DNA from: Peribacillus loiseleuriae
GTDB lineage: Bacteria; Bacillota; Bacilli; Bacillales; DSM-1321
Reading direction: 5' to 3'
Length of the DNA: 64,000 bases
Assembly: GCF_001183985.1 (NCBI RefSeq)
Contig: NZ_LFZW01000001.1
Span: 3,214,059 to 3,278,058 of the forward strand
Made by a program: the position numbers and the translations under genes. The notes beneath the pieces are model-generated. The model saw only the letters and a list, made by a program, of their open reading frames with translations. It had not been told where the DNA came from and did not search any database. Of this stretch, positions 52,644 to 61,399 are shown piece by piece. How positions within the stretch are numbered: the stretch's first letter is position 1; each line of letters begins with the position of its first letter.

Positions 52644-54137
52644 TCATTCATCGATATCCTTCTTGATACTTGCTTTTTTCTTACTATAGCGATAAGGTTT
52701 TTCTGTTCGTAAGTATTGTGGACGCATAGCCCGCTCTTTGAACGGAAACCTGATTAAGGAATCCTGTAAATCTGTCCATCTTGTTGGATAAAAAGGCTCT
52801 AAAAACGGCCTACCAAGGGAGGTAAGGCGGATTAGGTGGGTTAATAAAATACATAAACAAAATACAATGCCAACCAATCCCCATAGGTATGCAAAAAACA
52901 AAAAAGGGAAACGAAGTAAACGGATGGTATTACTCATCTTATAAATAGGTGTCGTAAAGGAAGCAAGAGCTGCCAGTGCAACGAGAATAAGGAGAACGTT
53001 ACTCGTCAAGCCTGCTTCAACCGATGCAGTTCCAATCACGATACCTCCGACGATACCAATTGTCTGCCCAACCTTGGTCGGCAGCCTCGCCCCCGCTTCC
53101 CTTAACAATTCAATCGTCAATTCCAAAATTATAGCTTCCAAAACTGGTGGAAGGGGAACAATCCTCCTTGATGTAATTAATGTACTTAATAAATCATGGG
53201 GAATAATTTCATAATGATAAGTAAGTACTGCCACATAGAGGGGAGTTACCATGATCGAAAAAGTAACAGCACTCACCCGAAGTAATCTAAAAAAGGAAGC
53301 GATTATCCAATTTAAATAATAATCCTCGAATGAACTGAAAAAATCAACTAAAGTAGTCGGCGTGAGCAAAACTTGCGGTGAACCGTCTACACAAATGGCG
53401 ATCATCCCTTCAGCTAAAACCGCTGCGACTCTGTCTGGTCTTTCCGTATCTAGTAACTGAGGAAATGGTGAATTTGAATTATCTGATATGATTTGCACGA
53501 TATATGAACTGTCAGTTACTGCATCAAATTCAACATCTTTCAAACGCTGCCTAACTGTATTTACATTCTCCTGATTTGTAATTCCTTCCATATGTAAGAA
53601 AGCAATTTTTGTTTTAGAGAGACTGCCAATCGTAAATTCTTCTATGATTAATTCTTTCACGGGCAATCTTCGCCTAATTAAGTTTAAATTTGTCGCAATC
53701 GATTCCACAAAGGCTTCTTTTGGGCCAATAACGGATATCTCTACTTCGGGTGATGTAATACCACGGCCTATTTCCTTTTTGGCAGCGATAAAACCAAAAT
53801 ACTGTTCCTCCGTTTCAATGGTCACAAGTACATAGCCGTTACATAGATTTTCTTCAATTTTCGAAGGGTCATTACAGGTTTGAATATCACCAATTGGAAC
53901 GATTCTCTTTAGATCATCAATCGAATGAAAATCATTATCTAATAAAGATGTAAGAATACTTTGCTCAATGATTTTTTCATCAACTAAGGTGGTTAAAAAT
54001 GTTAGACTAAAACGGATATTTGTTTTTTGATTGTTATAAAAGGTTTGTTTTAAGTCTTCTGATTTCGCTAATGTTTGTATCCAGTTCTCTTGTTTTGTAT
54101 CCCCTTGTGCTCTTTTATTTTGAAACCAACTTTTCAT
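52644..54137 (-). CDS. gerA: germination protein, GerA type
   Basis: 497 residues. N-terminal soluble part with VLVTIETEEQYFGFIAAKKE and a conserved VAAVLAEGMIAICVDGSPQV before the membrane domain (FRLLRVSAVTFSIMVTPLYV, ELLREAGARLPTKVGQTIGI, LRFPFLFFAYLWGLVGIVFC). The A subunit of germinant receptors oligomerises as a ligand-gated ion channel in B. subtilis. The same family includes SpoVAF at 5.1-6.6 kb. I prefer the ATG at 54137, eight bases after GGTGATG, to a TTG at 54218 that lacks a site. Order gerA-gerB-gerC is classical. The operon is divergent from the TPP-riboswitch operon. I could not fix its sigma-G promoter. Confidence 0.92.
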   Translation of the reverse strand: MKSWFQNKRAQGDTKQENWIQTLAKSEDLKQTFYNNQKTNIRFSLTFLTTLVDEKIIEQSILTSLLDNDFHSIDDLKRIVPIGDIQTCNDPSKIEENLCNGYVLVTIETEEQYFGFIAAKKEIGRGITSPEVEISVIGPKEAFVESIATNLNLIRRRLPVKELIIEEFTIGSLSKTKIAFLHMEGITNQENVNTVRQRLKDVEFDAVTDSSYIVQIISDNSNSPFPQLLDTERPDRVAAVLAEGMIAICVDGSPQVLLTPTTLVDFFSSFEDYYLNWIIASFFRLLRVSAVTFSIMVTPLYVAVLTYHYEIIPHDLLSTLITSRRIVPLPPVLEAIILELTIELLREAGARLPTKVGQTIGIVGGIVIGTASVEAGLTSNVLLILVALAALASFTTPIYKMSNTIRLLRFPFLFFAYLWGLVGIVFCLCILLTHLIRLTSLGRPFLEPFYPTRWTDLQDSLIRFPFKERAMRPQYLRTEKPYRYSKKKASIKKDIDE

Positions 54138-54245
54138 CGATTCATCACCATCATTTCTAACATTATTTTTATGGTTACCATTATTGGATAAATTATGAGT
54201 TGGATTTTTGAGTAGCAATTACAGATTCTGATTTTTCGAAAAAGA

Positions 54246-54273
54246 TTGACAATTATACATTTCATGATAGTAT
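54246..54273 (+). promoter_or_regulatory. sigma-A promoter of the TPP-riboswitch operon
   Basis: TTGACA, 16 bases, TAGTAT. The -35 is perfect and the -10 has four of six matches. It ends about 30 bases before the riboswitch aptamer. Confidence 0.6.
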
Positions 54274-54305
54274 TTAGACAAATGACAATTAAATAAACAA
54301 TTATT

Positions 54306-54444
54306 ACCACTAGGGGTGCCTCTTTAATGGAAAATGGAAGCTGACCAAGAAATTTGAAGCTTCTTATTTACCGAAAAGGCTGAGATTAGAGTGTGACTTT
54401 AAGACCCTTAGAACCTGATCTGGATTATACCAGCGTAGGGAAGT
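54306..54444 (+). promoter_or_regulatory. TPP riboswitch (THI element)
   Basis: All conserved parts of the thiamine pyrophosphate aptamer are present in order: ACTAGGGGTGCC, AAGGCTGAGATTAGAG, GACCCTTAGAACCTGATCTG and GATTATACCAGCGTAGGGAA. The variable P3a region between the first two is long. It controls tenA-ykoEDC; an intrinsic terminator follows at 54487, so regulation is by premature termination when TPP is bound. Confidence 0.97.
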
Positions 54445-54486
54445 GGAGGCGTCTATACTAAGGACACCTATTTTGTAGCCAATCAA

Positions 54487-54523
54487 AACCACTTTCTTAT
54501 GCTAAAAAAGGAAGTGGTTTTTT
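54487..54523 (+). terminator. riboswitch-controlled terminator
   Basis: AACCACTTTCTT and AAGGAAGTGGTT pair around an 8-base loop and are followed by TTTTATTTTTT. It lies 43 bases after the TPP aptamer and 85 bases before tenA. Confidence 0.9.
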
Positions 54524-54607
54524 ATTTTTTATAAAGGATACTGGACAATTTTTTAGATCTATCTATGTCTCACCTACTAATAACAGAAAATATGGAGGGC
54601 AAATCAT

Positions 54608-55291
54608 ATGACATTTTCAAAGGAAATTCGTAAAGACGTTGATCACATCTGGGAAGCAAGCTTTCACCACCCGTTTGTTAAAGGAATTGGAGATGGGACA
54701 CTCCCACTCGCCTGTTTTCGCTACTATGTGATGCAAGATGCTTATTATTTATCTCATTTTGCTAGAGTACAAGCTTTAGGGGCAGTAAAAGCAACAGATT
54801 TATACACAACGAGTCGACTTGCCAGCCATGCACAAGGAACGTATGAAGCTGAGCTATTGCTCCATGACAATTTCTCTAAACGATTAGGTATTACTGAAGA
54901 GGAAAAGGAGAATTTTAAACCTGCACCTACTGCTTATGCCTATACGTCACATATGTATCGTGCTGCCTATTCAGGACATTTAGGTGACGTAATTGCGGCG
55001 ATCCTGCCATGTTACTGGTTGTATTATGAAATTGGTGAAAGATTAAAAGGGTGTACACCAGAAGAACCGATTTATCAAGAATGGATTGCTGCATATGGGG
55101 GCGATTGGTTCCGGACATTGGTAGACGAACAGATTAAGAGAATCGATGAAATTGCTAACAAAGTGACTGAGGAAGATAAACTACGAATGAAAGAGCATTT
55201 CATCCTTAGTAGTCAATATGAATACTCTTTTTGGGAAATGGCGTATCGGTTAGAAACGTGGCCGGTTCAAAAAGAAGTACTAGAAGTATAA
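54608..55291 (+). CDS. tenA: aminopyrimidine aminohydrolase / thiaminase II TenA
   Basis: 227 residues, all-helical TenA family. Starts MTFSKEIRKDVDHIWEASFH; contains FRYYVMQDAYYLSHFARVQA and the catalytic cysteine in VIAAILPCYWLYYEIGERL, with YGGDWFRTLVDEQIKRIDEI and the glutamate near the end in EYSFWEMAYR. It salvages the pyrimidine half of degraded thiamine (aminopyrimidine to HMP). It heads the operon with the YkoEDC importer behind a TPP riboswitch, which fits uptake and repair of thiamine precursors. Ribosome binding site ATGGAGGGCAA. Confidence 0.95.
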   Translation: MTFSKEIRKDVDHIWEASFHHPFVKGIGDGTLPLACFRYYVMQDAYYLSHFARVQALGAVKATDLYTTSRLASHAQGTYEAELLLHDNFSKRLGITEEEKENFKPAPTAYAYTSHMYRAAYSGHLGDVIAAILPCYWLYYEIGERLKGCTPEEPIYQEWIAAYGGDWFRTLVDEQIKRIDEIANKVTEEDKLRMKEHFILSSQYEYSFWEMAYRLETWPVQKEVLEV

Positions 55292-55325
55292 TAATTAGCC
55301 AATTCTAAAAAAGGAGATTCATAAC

Positions 55326-55910
55326 ATGACAAAAGGATTAAAATTGACAGACATATTAGTGACGATTGTAATTGCCATTGCATTTGGCATTGTCTATATT
55401 CTTTGGGGTTCCGTATATTATGCTCTAAAACCAATCGGCTTACATGCCGACCAATTTATGTATGGCATGTGGTTTATTGCGGCTAATGTTGCCTTTTTTA
55501 TCATCCGTAAACCTGGCGTTGCATTGCTTGCCGAAATCGCAGCAGCTTCCGGTGAATTTCTGTTAGGTTCACCATGGGGGCTGACCGTGCTTCTTTATGG
55601 CGTTGTCCAAGGATTGTTTGCAGAGCTTGTCTTTATGGCTTTCAAATATAAGCGATTTCATATTTCAGTAGCTATCTTGTCGGCTATCGCTGCATGCTTA
55701 GGGTCGGTCCTTATGGATTTCGCCTATGGAGAAATCGGCGATCTTGTTGCTTGGAATTTAACATTATTTATGATTGCTAGATTTCTCGGGTCTATTCTCT
55801 TTGCTGGTGTGTGTGCTTACTATTTAGTGAAAGTTTTAGAAGCTACAGGCGTAACAAATCTTGTTCGTCCAGCGTCAAGTAAAGATTATGCTGAACTGGA
55901 CCAAAAGTAA
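55326..55910 (+). CDS. ykoE: ECF-type HMP/thiamine transporter membrane component YkoE
   Basis: 194 residues with about five hydrophobic segments (LTDILVTIVIAIAFGIVYIL, MWFIAANVAFFIIRKPGVAL, WGLTVLLYGVVQGLFAELVF). This is the YkoE family, the substrate-binding S component of the thiamine-precursor transporter YkoCDE. Starts 34 bases after tenA with AAAAGGAGATTC upstream. The specificity for hydroxymethylpyrimidine is inferred from the riboswitch and the neighbour tenA. Confidence 0.93.
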   Translation: MTKGLKLTDILVTIVIAIAFGIVYILWGSVYYALKPIGLHADQFMYGMWFIAANVAFFIIRKPGVALLAEIAAASGEFLLGSPWGLTVLLYGVVQGLFAELVFMAFKYKRFHISVAILSAIAACLGSVLMDFAYGEIGDLVAWNLTLFMIARFLGSILFAGVCAYYLVKVLEATGVTNLVRPASSKDYAELDQK

Positions 55911-55922
55911 GGGTTGATAACT

Positions 55923-57383
55923 ATGGAACGAATTGCACATGTTGAAAAATTACGATTGAAATTCCCTGGAGATACGTCCTTGTTATTTAAGGACTTATCT
56001 TCTACCTTTTACAAAGGGGAAAAAGTTCTCCTTCTTGGGCCATCAGGTTGCGGGAAGTCGACGCTTTTACAAGTTTTAAGTGGCTTAATTCCTCATTCCA
56101 TTGAAGTTCCTATGAAAGCTGAAGAACTAGTAAGTCCCACTTCTTGGGGCTATGTTTTTCAAGACCCAGATAGTCAGTTTTGTATGCCATTTGTTGATGA
56201 AGAAATTGCCTTCGTCCTCGAAAATATTAACGTTCCAAAACAACAAATGATTGATCGAATTCATCATCACTTACAGCAAGTTGGCTTACATTTACCAGAT
56301 ATTCATACTAGCATTCAAACACTATCTGGAGGAATGAAACAGCGCTTAGCGATAGCATCGATCTTGGCCCTTAAACCAGATGTATTATTTTTAGATGAAC
56401 CAACGGCAATGCTTGATCCTAAAGGAACAAAAGAGATTTGGAATGTATTAAAAGAAGTCGGACAAGAAAAAACAGTCATTATTGTGGAGCATAAAATTGA
56501 TCATGTCCTAGAATTCATTGAACGAATCATTCTTTTTAATGAAGCTGGACAGATTATAGCCGATGGACCAAAAGAAAAAATCTTATCAACGTATAAAAAT
56601 GAAATGAGGGAACAAGGAATCTGGTTTCCAGGTGTTTGGGAAGAATATCTAGATACCACCCCCCTCCTTCGATCGAGGAAGCCTTTTGAAAAAAAGGAGA
56701 AAGTATTAGAAGTGCAAAACTTTAAAGGATTTAGGCAAAAGGAAGAAAAAATACTAGTGGATGATTTGCAAGCCTATTCAGGAGAATGGATTGTTATAAA
56801 AGGAGAAAACGGTGCTGGTAAGAGCACACTTTTACATGCTTTCATGCAATTTATCAAAACAACAGGACATTGTGAGTTAGTAGGGATCGCTATTAAAAAA
56901 GTTAAAAAACAAACAGATTTCATGACATTTGTGTTTCAAAATCCAGAATTTCAATTTGTCGCAAATTCAGTCTATGAAGAAATCGCCTACTCATTAAAAG
57001 TAGACAAAGTGGATTCCCGAGAAATAGAAATAAAAGTCGAAGAACTTCTAGAATGGTTCCAGCTAGTAGACCATTGGGATAAACACCCTTATCAATTATC
57101 AATGGGGCAGAAGCGCCGTTTAAGTGTAGCTGCATCAATTGTAAAGGAACAAAAACTTATTCTTCTAGACGAGCCTACCTTTGGGCAAGATTCCAAAAAC
57201 ACCTTTGCGTTACTTGAATGGATTGAAGAACTCAGACTGAAAGGTACGACGATTATCATGATTACCCATGATGAACAGATTATAAACAACTTTGCAACAA
57301 GAATTTGGACCATCGAGGCTGGGAAAGTGATCAGCGATGAAATACAAAGTATGAATATGAAGACTGAATTAGTATCCGTGTAA
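55923..57383 (+). CDS. ykoD: ABC transporter ATPase YkoD (double ATPase)
   Basis: 486 residues with two ABC domains in tandem, the energising part of an ECF transporter. First domain: LLLGPSGCGKSTLLQVLSG, signature LSGGMKQRLAIASILA, Walker B VLFLDEPTAMLDP, His in VIIVEHKIDHV. Second domain: IKGENGAGKSTLLHAFMQF, signature LSMGQKRRLSVAASIV (LSMGQ instead of LSGGQ), Walker B LILLDEPTFGQD. Both Walker sites look active. The ATG at 55923 is taken, nine bases after AAGGG. It is four codons after a TTG that could also start it. Confidence 0.93.
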   Translation: MERIAHVEKLRLKFPGDTSLLFKDLSSTFYKGEKVLLLGPSGCGKSTLLQVLSGLIPHSIEVPMKAEELVSPTSWGYVFQDPDSQFCMPFVDEEIAFVLENINVPKQQMIDRIHHHLQQVGLHLPDIHTSIQTLSGGMKQRLAIASILALKPDVLFLDEPTAMLDPKGTKEIWNVLKEVGQEKTVIIVEHKIDHVLEFIERIILFNEAGQIIADGPKEKILSTYKNEMREQGIWFPGVWEEYLDTTPLLRSRKPFEKKEKVLEVQNFKGFRQKEEKILVDDLQAYSGEWIVIKGENGAGKSTLLHAFMQFIKTTGHCELVGIAIKKVKKQTDFMTFVFQNPEFQFVANSVYEEIAYSLKVDKVDSREIEIKVEELLEWFQLVDHWDKHPYQLSMGQKRRLSVAASIVKEQKLILLDEPTFGQDSKNTFALLEWIEELRLKGTTIIMITHDEQIINNFATRIWTIEAGKVISDEIQSMNMKTELVSV

Positions 57384-57395
57384 TGGAGGAACATC

Positions 57396-58166
57396 ATGCA
57401 ATTAGATTTTTCGAGTAAAGAAACATGGCTACATCGGATTAATCCAAGCCTTAAGTTATTCGTATTAATTATGTTGTGTATAATTGTGTTATTGGTTCAT
57501 AATTTACTATTTATGATGAACTTTACGGTTATCGTATTGATTTTATTTTTGTGTTTTACAGGACAGCCGACCAAACGAATTTTATTACTTTTCATCCCTT
57601 TTTTTGTTGTATTTTTATCGACTTCTTCTTCGTTGATTTTTTTTGGACAAGGAAACACGACTTGGTTTAAGTGGGGGCTCATTCATATTACCGAAGAAAG
57701 TTTTTTTAGAGGACTTCTTGTTGGTTTTCGTGCCTTGCTATTTGCAATACTAGGATTAACCTTTGCCTTAACTACAAGACCCGTCTATCTGTTTTATTCT
57801 TTAATGCAACAAGTCAAACTCAATCCTAAATATGCTTATAGCTTTATGGCAGCCTTAAGATTAATTCCGATCATGTTGGAGGAATTTCAAACGATTCAAA
57901 ATGCTATGAGAGTGCGAGGTGTGGTCAGACAAACAGGAATACGGTCCGTTTTTTTAAAAATGAAAGCTTATTCCATCCCGATGTTATCAGGGAGTATCCG
58001 GCGCGCGCACCGAATCGCTGTAGCCATGGAAGCAAAGCGCTTTTCCGATACGAGGAACCGTACATATTATTACGAAATCGGCTTTTCTAAATATGATATT
58101 GTATTCATTTTATATTTTGTCACTCTACTTCTGGCAGGGTATTATGGAGCGATTAAAGGGGTTTGA
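57396..58166 (+). CDS. ykoC: ECF transporter T component YkoC
   Basis: 256 residues, integral membrane coupling protein. Begins MQLDFSSKETWLHRINPSLK, the typical start of T components; the ATPase-contact helix has FMAALRLIPIMLEEFQTIQN with AMRVRGV, and SGSIRRAHRIAVAMEAKRF supplies the second short motif. About five membrane segments. It is 12 bases after ykoD with a ribosome binding site ATGGAGGAAC. Last gene of the TPP operon. Confidence 0.93.
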   Translation: MQLDFSSKETWLHRINPSLKLFVLIMLCIIVLLVHNLLFMMNFTVIVLILFLCFTGQPTKRILLLFIPFFVVFLSTSSSLIFFGQGNTTWFKWGLIHITEESFFRGLLVGFRALLFAILGLTFALTTRPVYLFYSLMQQVKLNPKYAYSFMAALRLIPIMLEEFQTIQNAMRVRGVVRQTGIRSVFLKMKAYSIPMLSGSIRRAHRIAVAMEAKRFSDTRNRTYYYEIGFSKYDIVFILYFVTLLLAGYYGAIKGV

Positions 58167-58281
58167 TATTTCATCGGCTCGCTTATTTACACTACCATCT
58201 TATTTAAGGTATGTTAGAGTTGGACTTATCGGTCACATACATCCAACTAAACACTTGAGATACTCGACCCACATCTCCATG

Positions 58282-58326
58282 AAAAAGCAGTGAGGTTTCA
58301 TGAACATCTCACTGCTTCTATTTTCG
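58282..58326. terminator. terminator between ykoC and the ABC importer
   Basis: AGCAGTGAG, 13 bases, CTCACTGCT, then TCTATTTTCG on the plus strand and CTTTTTC on the minus strand. It can serve both convergent operons. Confidence 0.75.
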
Positions 58327-58372
58327 TCATTCTACATGTTCCTAAAACATGTCATAATGGCATTCATCTTAT

Positions 58373-59167
58373 TTAAATCAATACCGCTCGATCATTCAGC
58401 ATTTTTTCACCTTTGATTCGTTGGAATTCATGAAGAAGCTTCTCTACGGTTAACTTTTTCTTTTCTTCGCCTCTTGCTTCAAAGATGATTTGGCCTTTAT
58501 CCATCATAATTAAGGAAGTGCCAAGATCAAGGGCTTGTTGCATATTATGCGTGACCATTAATGTTGTTAGATTGTTTTGACTTACAATCTCCTTTGTAAG
58601 GTTAGTAACAAGTTCAGCACGTGATGGGTCGAGGGCTGCTGTATGTTCATCAAGAAGTAAAATTTTCGGATTCGTGAAGGTCGCCATCAATAATGATAAT
58701 GCCTGCCGTTCACCACCTGAGAGCATGCCTACTTTCGCATTCATCCGGTTTTCTAAACCGAGGTGAAGTGTCTCAAGCGTTTCTTTATAATAGCTACGAC
58801 GACTTTTCGTGACACCGAATCTCAAGCCCCTTTTATGCGTTCTGCCATAAGCGATTGCCATGTTTTCTTCAATCGTCATATGTGGAGCAGTTCCAGCCAT
58901 TGGGTCTTGGAAAACACGGCCAATCATTTTGGAACGTACATTCTCATCGACAGGTGAAACGTCTTTACCATCAATGATCACTGCACCTGCATCAGGAGTT
59001 AGCTTTCCGGAAATCATATTCATTAGTGTCGACTTACCAGCACCATTACTACCGATGACTGTTACGAATTCACCTTTGGCAAGAGTAAGCTCAAGAGATT
59101 TTAGCGCTAACTTTTCATCTGGAGTTCCTTGGTTAAACACTTTATATATCTGATTTAGCTGTAGCAA
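58373..59167 (-). CDS. ABC importer ATPase (TrpZ-like)
   Basis: 264 residues. Walker A VIGSNGAGKSTLMNMISGKL, signature MLSGGERQALSLLMATF, Walker B ILLLDEHTAALDP with the switch histidine in LMVTHNMQQALDLGT. The DEHTAALDP form is common in this transporter family. It pairs with the permease upstream; its start overlaps the permease end by 26 bases. The substrate is unknown; related systems carry tryptophan or tyrosine. Confidence 0.9.
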   Translation of the reverse strand: MLQLNQIYKVFNQGTPDEKLALKSLELTLAKGEFVTVIGSNGAGKSTLMNMISGKLTPDAGAVIIDGKDVSPVDENVRSKMIGRVFQDPMAGTAPHMTIEENMAIAYGRTHKRGLRFGVTKSRRSYYKETLETLHLGLENRMNAKVGMLSGGERQALSLLMATFTNPKILLLDEHTAALDPSRAELVTNLTKEIVSQNNLTTLMVTHNMQQALDLGTSLIMMDKGQIIFEARGEEKKKLTVEKLLHEFQRIKGEKMLNDRAVLI

Positions 59168-60167
59168 CCTCTTTTGCCCCCTTCACCAATGTTTGCTGGA
59201 TTTGCAATTCTTTCAAACGTTTCTTCTTCATGCTTTTTTCTTTTTGCTTATCCTTTAACTGCGGAATGATTAATGCACCGATGACAATCGCTGCGGTAAT
59301 TAATTTCACATCCCCAGTTTGTAGGAATTGAACCTGAAGCGCGAGTGCAACGACAAGTCGATATACAATCGCACCGCCTATAACAGCAAGCGTAGCTCGT
59401 GCAATGGTTTTTGCCCCGAAAATAGCTTCACCGATAATAACAGAAGCAAGCCCGATGACAATCATGCCAATCCCCATGCCAATATCGCTAAATCCATTGT
59501 ACTGTGCGATAAGCGAACCAGAGAAAGCGACTAGCGCATTACTAACTGCAAGTCCGAGCACCTTCATGTTATCGGTATTGGTAGAAAAGCTTTTCACCAT
59601 CGCTTGGTTATCACCAGTGGCGCGGATGGCAAGCCCGATTTCTGTTTTTAAGAACAGTGATAAGGCAAATTTTATGGCAAGTGAAATCACTAACATTATA
59701 AAAATAATCGCCCATGTGCTTGGAGTAGAGTTTCCAAGACCGATCACTTCCATTCCTTTATTTAAAAAGGAATCCAATCCCGTCTTTACCCAAAAATCCT
59801 TTACACTCGTAATGATTGTTGATTCCGAAAATAACGGAATATTGGATTTTCCCATAATCCGTAAATTAATGGAGTATAAGGCAATCATCATCAATATCCC
59901 AGAAAGCAGCGGATTGATTTTCCCTTTTGTATGAAGGAGACCTGTAATCGAACCAGCTGCAAAACCAGCTAGTAAGGCTGCTCCCGTTGAGATAAGCGGT
60001 GAGTAGCCATTTACAAGCATAATTGCCGTGACAGCTGCTCCCGTTACAAAGCTACCGTCGACCGTTAAATCTGGGAAATCAAGAATCCGAAATGTTAAAT
60101 ATACGCCGAGAGCCATGATGGCATAAATCAGTCCCGATTCAAATGAACTAAAGATTGCTGTAGGCAT
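59142..60167 (-). CDS. ABC importer permease (TrpY-like)
   Basis: 341 residues, branched-chain-type permease with about nine membrane segments. Starts MPTAIFSSFESGLIYAIMAL with YLTFRILDFPDLTVDGSFV; includes GLLHTKGKINPLLSGILMMI, LFLKTEIGLAIRATGDNQAM (cytoplasmic coupling loop) and VIGLASVIIGEAIFGAKTIA. The C-terminus is highly basic. It lies between the binding protein and the ATPase, 46 bases from the former. Confidence 0.9.
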   Translation of the reverse strand: MPTAIFSSFESGLIYAIMALGVYLTFRILDFPDLTVDGSFVTGAAVTAIMLVNGYSPLISTGAALLAGFAAGSITGLLHTKGKINPLLSGILMMIALYSINLRIMGKSNIPLFSESTIITSVKDFWVKTGLDSFLNKGMEVIGLGNSTPSTWAIIFIMLVISLAIKFALSLFLKTEIGLAIRATGDNQAMVKSFSTNTDNMKVLGLAVSNALVAFSGSLIAQYNGFSDIGMGIGMIVIGLASVIIGEAIFGAKTIARATLAVIGGAIVYRLVVALALQVQFLQTGDVKLITAAIVIGALIIPQLKDKQKEKSMKKKRLKELQIQQTLVKGAKEVATAKSDI

Positions 60168-60213
60168 CCTTTCATCCCTTTCTTAGAAGCTTATCCTTAG
60201 ATGTTTTTTGTTT

Positions 60214-61227
60214 TTATTTAATAAATTCCGCTTCTGATTTCCATTCTTCCTTCAATTCGATACCCATTTCCTTCGCTGCCTTTTCGTTTATGACAAGTTT
60301 AAGATTTTGCGGATATTGAACCGGAAGCTCGGAAGGCTTTGTTCCGTTTAATAGAATGTCCGCAGCCATCTCCCCTGCTTCATACCCGATATCGTGGTAG
60401 CTGAAGCCATATGCCGCAAATCCACCGCGGGCAACGGAATCCAATTCTCCGACAAACAGCGGGATTTTCTTTTCATTGGCAACCATGATCACCGCTTCAA
60501 GGGCTGATACAACTGTGTTATCTGTGACGATAAAGAAGGCATCTGCTTTTCCAACAAGTGATTCAGTGGCCTGTTTCACATCAGCGGACGTCGCAGCAGA
60601 AGCTTCAACTACTTTAATTCCATGTTTGTCTGCTTCTGCCTTTAACATATTAATCTGAACGATTGAATTTTGTTCTCCAGAGTTGTAGACCGTTCCAATC
60701 GTTTTTGCTCCAAGTTCTTCTGCAATAAATTTCACTGAATTTGCTATTGCATCAGGATGTGTATCTGTCGTACCAGTAACGTTTCCTCCTGGCGCTTCAA
60801 GTGATTCAACTAGTTCAGCTGCTACTGGATCAGTTACAGAAGTAAAGACAATTGGGATATCCTTGTTACTGTCCTTCGTCGCAGTCAATGCTCCCATTGC
60901 ACTTGGCGTAGAATTAGCAAATATCAAATCTACATTTTTTCCTACGAAATTTTGCGCAATTGTTAATGAGTTATTTGGATCTCCTTGTGCATTTTGCTCG
61001 TCATATTTCGCATCGATTCCTTTATCTTTCAATGCTTCCTGAAACCCTTTGTAAGCTTCATCAAGAGAAGCATGCTGGACGATTTGAGAGACACCAATTT
61101 GATATGTTTTTCCACTAGACGCATCTTCAGAACCACTCGAACTACTAGTATTACTACTTCCACACCCTGCTAATAATACGGTTGCTGTTAGACCGACCGC
61201 TGCTGTTTTAAGCCATGTGTTTCTCAT
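60214..61227 (-). CDS. ABC importer substrate-binding lipoprotein (TrpX-like)
   Basis: 337 residues. Signal and lipobox MRNTWLKTAAVGLTATVLLA then GCGSSN, with a serine-rich linker. The mature protein is of the ABC_sub_bind (PF04392) family: GVSQIVQHASLDEAYKGFQE, LIFANSTPSAMGALTATKDS, IPIVFTSVTDPVAAELVES, GGNVTGTTDTH and GFAAYGFSYHDIGYEAGEMA. It is first in the operon binding protein-permease-ATPase. No T-box or riboswitch was seen upstream, so the amino acid specificity of TrpX relatives is not proven here. Ribosome binding site AAATAGGGGGATA. Confidence 0.9.
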   Translation of the reverse strand: MRNTWLKTAAVGLTATVLLAGCGSSNTSSSSGSEDASSGKTYQIGVSQIVQHASLDEAYKGFQEALKDKGIDAKYDEQNAQGDPNNSLTIAQNFVGKNVDLIFANSTPSAMGALTATKDSNKDIPIVFTSVTDPVAAELVESLEAPGGNVTGTTDTHPDAIANSVKFIAEELGAKTIGTVYNSGEQNSIVQINMLKAEADKHGIKVVEASAATSADVKQATESLVGKADAFFIVTDNTVVSALEAVIMVANEKKIPLFVGELDSVARGGFAAYGFSYHDIGYEAGEMAADILLNGTKPSELPVQYPQNLKLVINEKAAKEMGIELKEEWKSEAEFIK

Positions 61228-61335
61228 GAATATATCCCCCTATTTCCTTTATCGCTTTTACGCTTTGTTGAAATAAATTATAACCAAATACCTAGACCAA
61301 TTACAATACAATTCTAATTTTTCCAATAATATTTT

Positions 61336-61390
61336 AAAAAAACAATCAAAAAACCGTTCAAAAAAGTGATTTTCACTTTCTTGAACGGTT
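61336..61390 (-). terminator. terminator of the YisP-like gene
   Basis: AACCGTTCAA and TTGAACGGTT pair, extended by AAAGTGA/TCACTTT inside, and on the minus strand are followed by TTTTTTGATTGTTTTTTT. It starts about 10 bases after the stop codon. Confidence 0.9.
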
Positions 61391-61399
61391 CAATAATCA

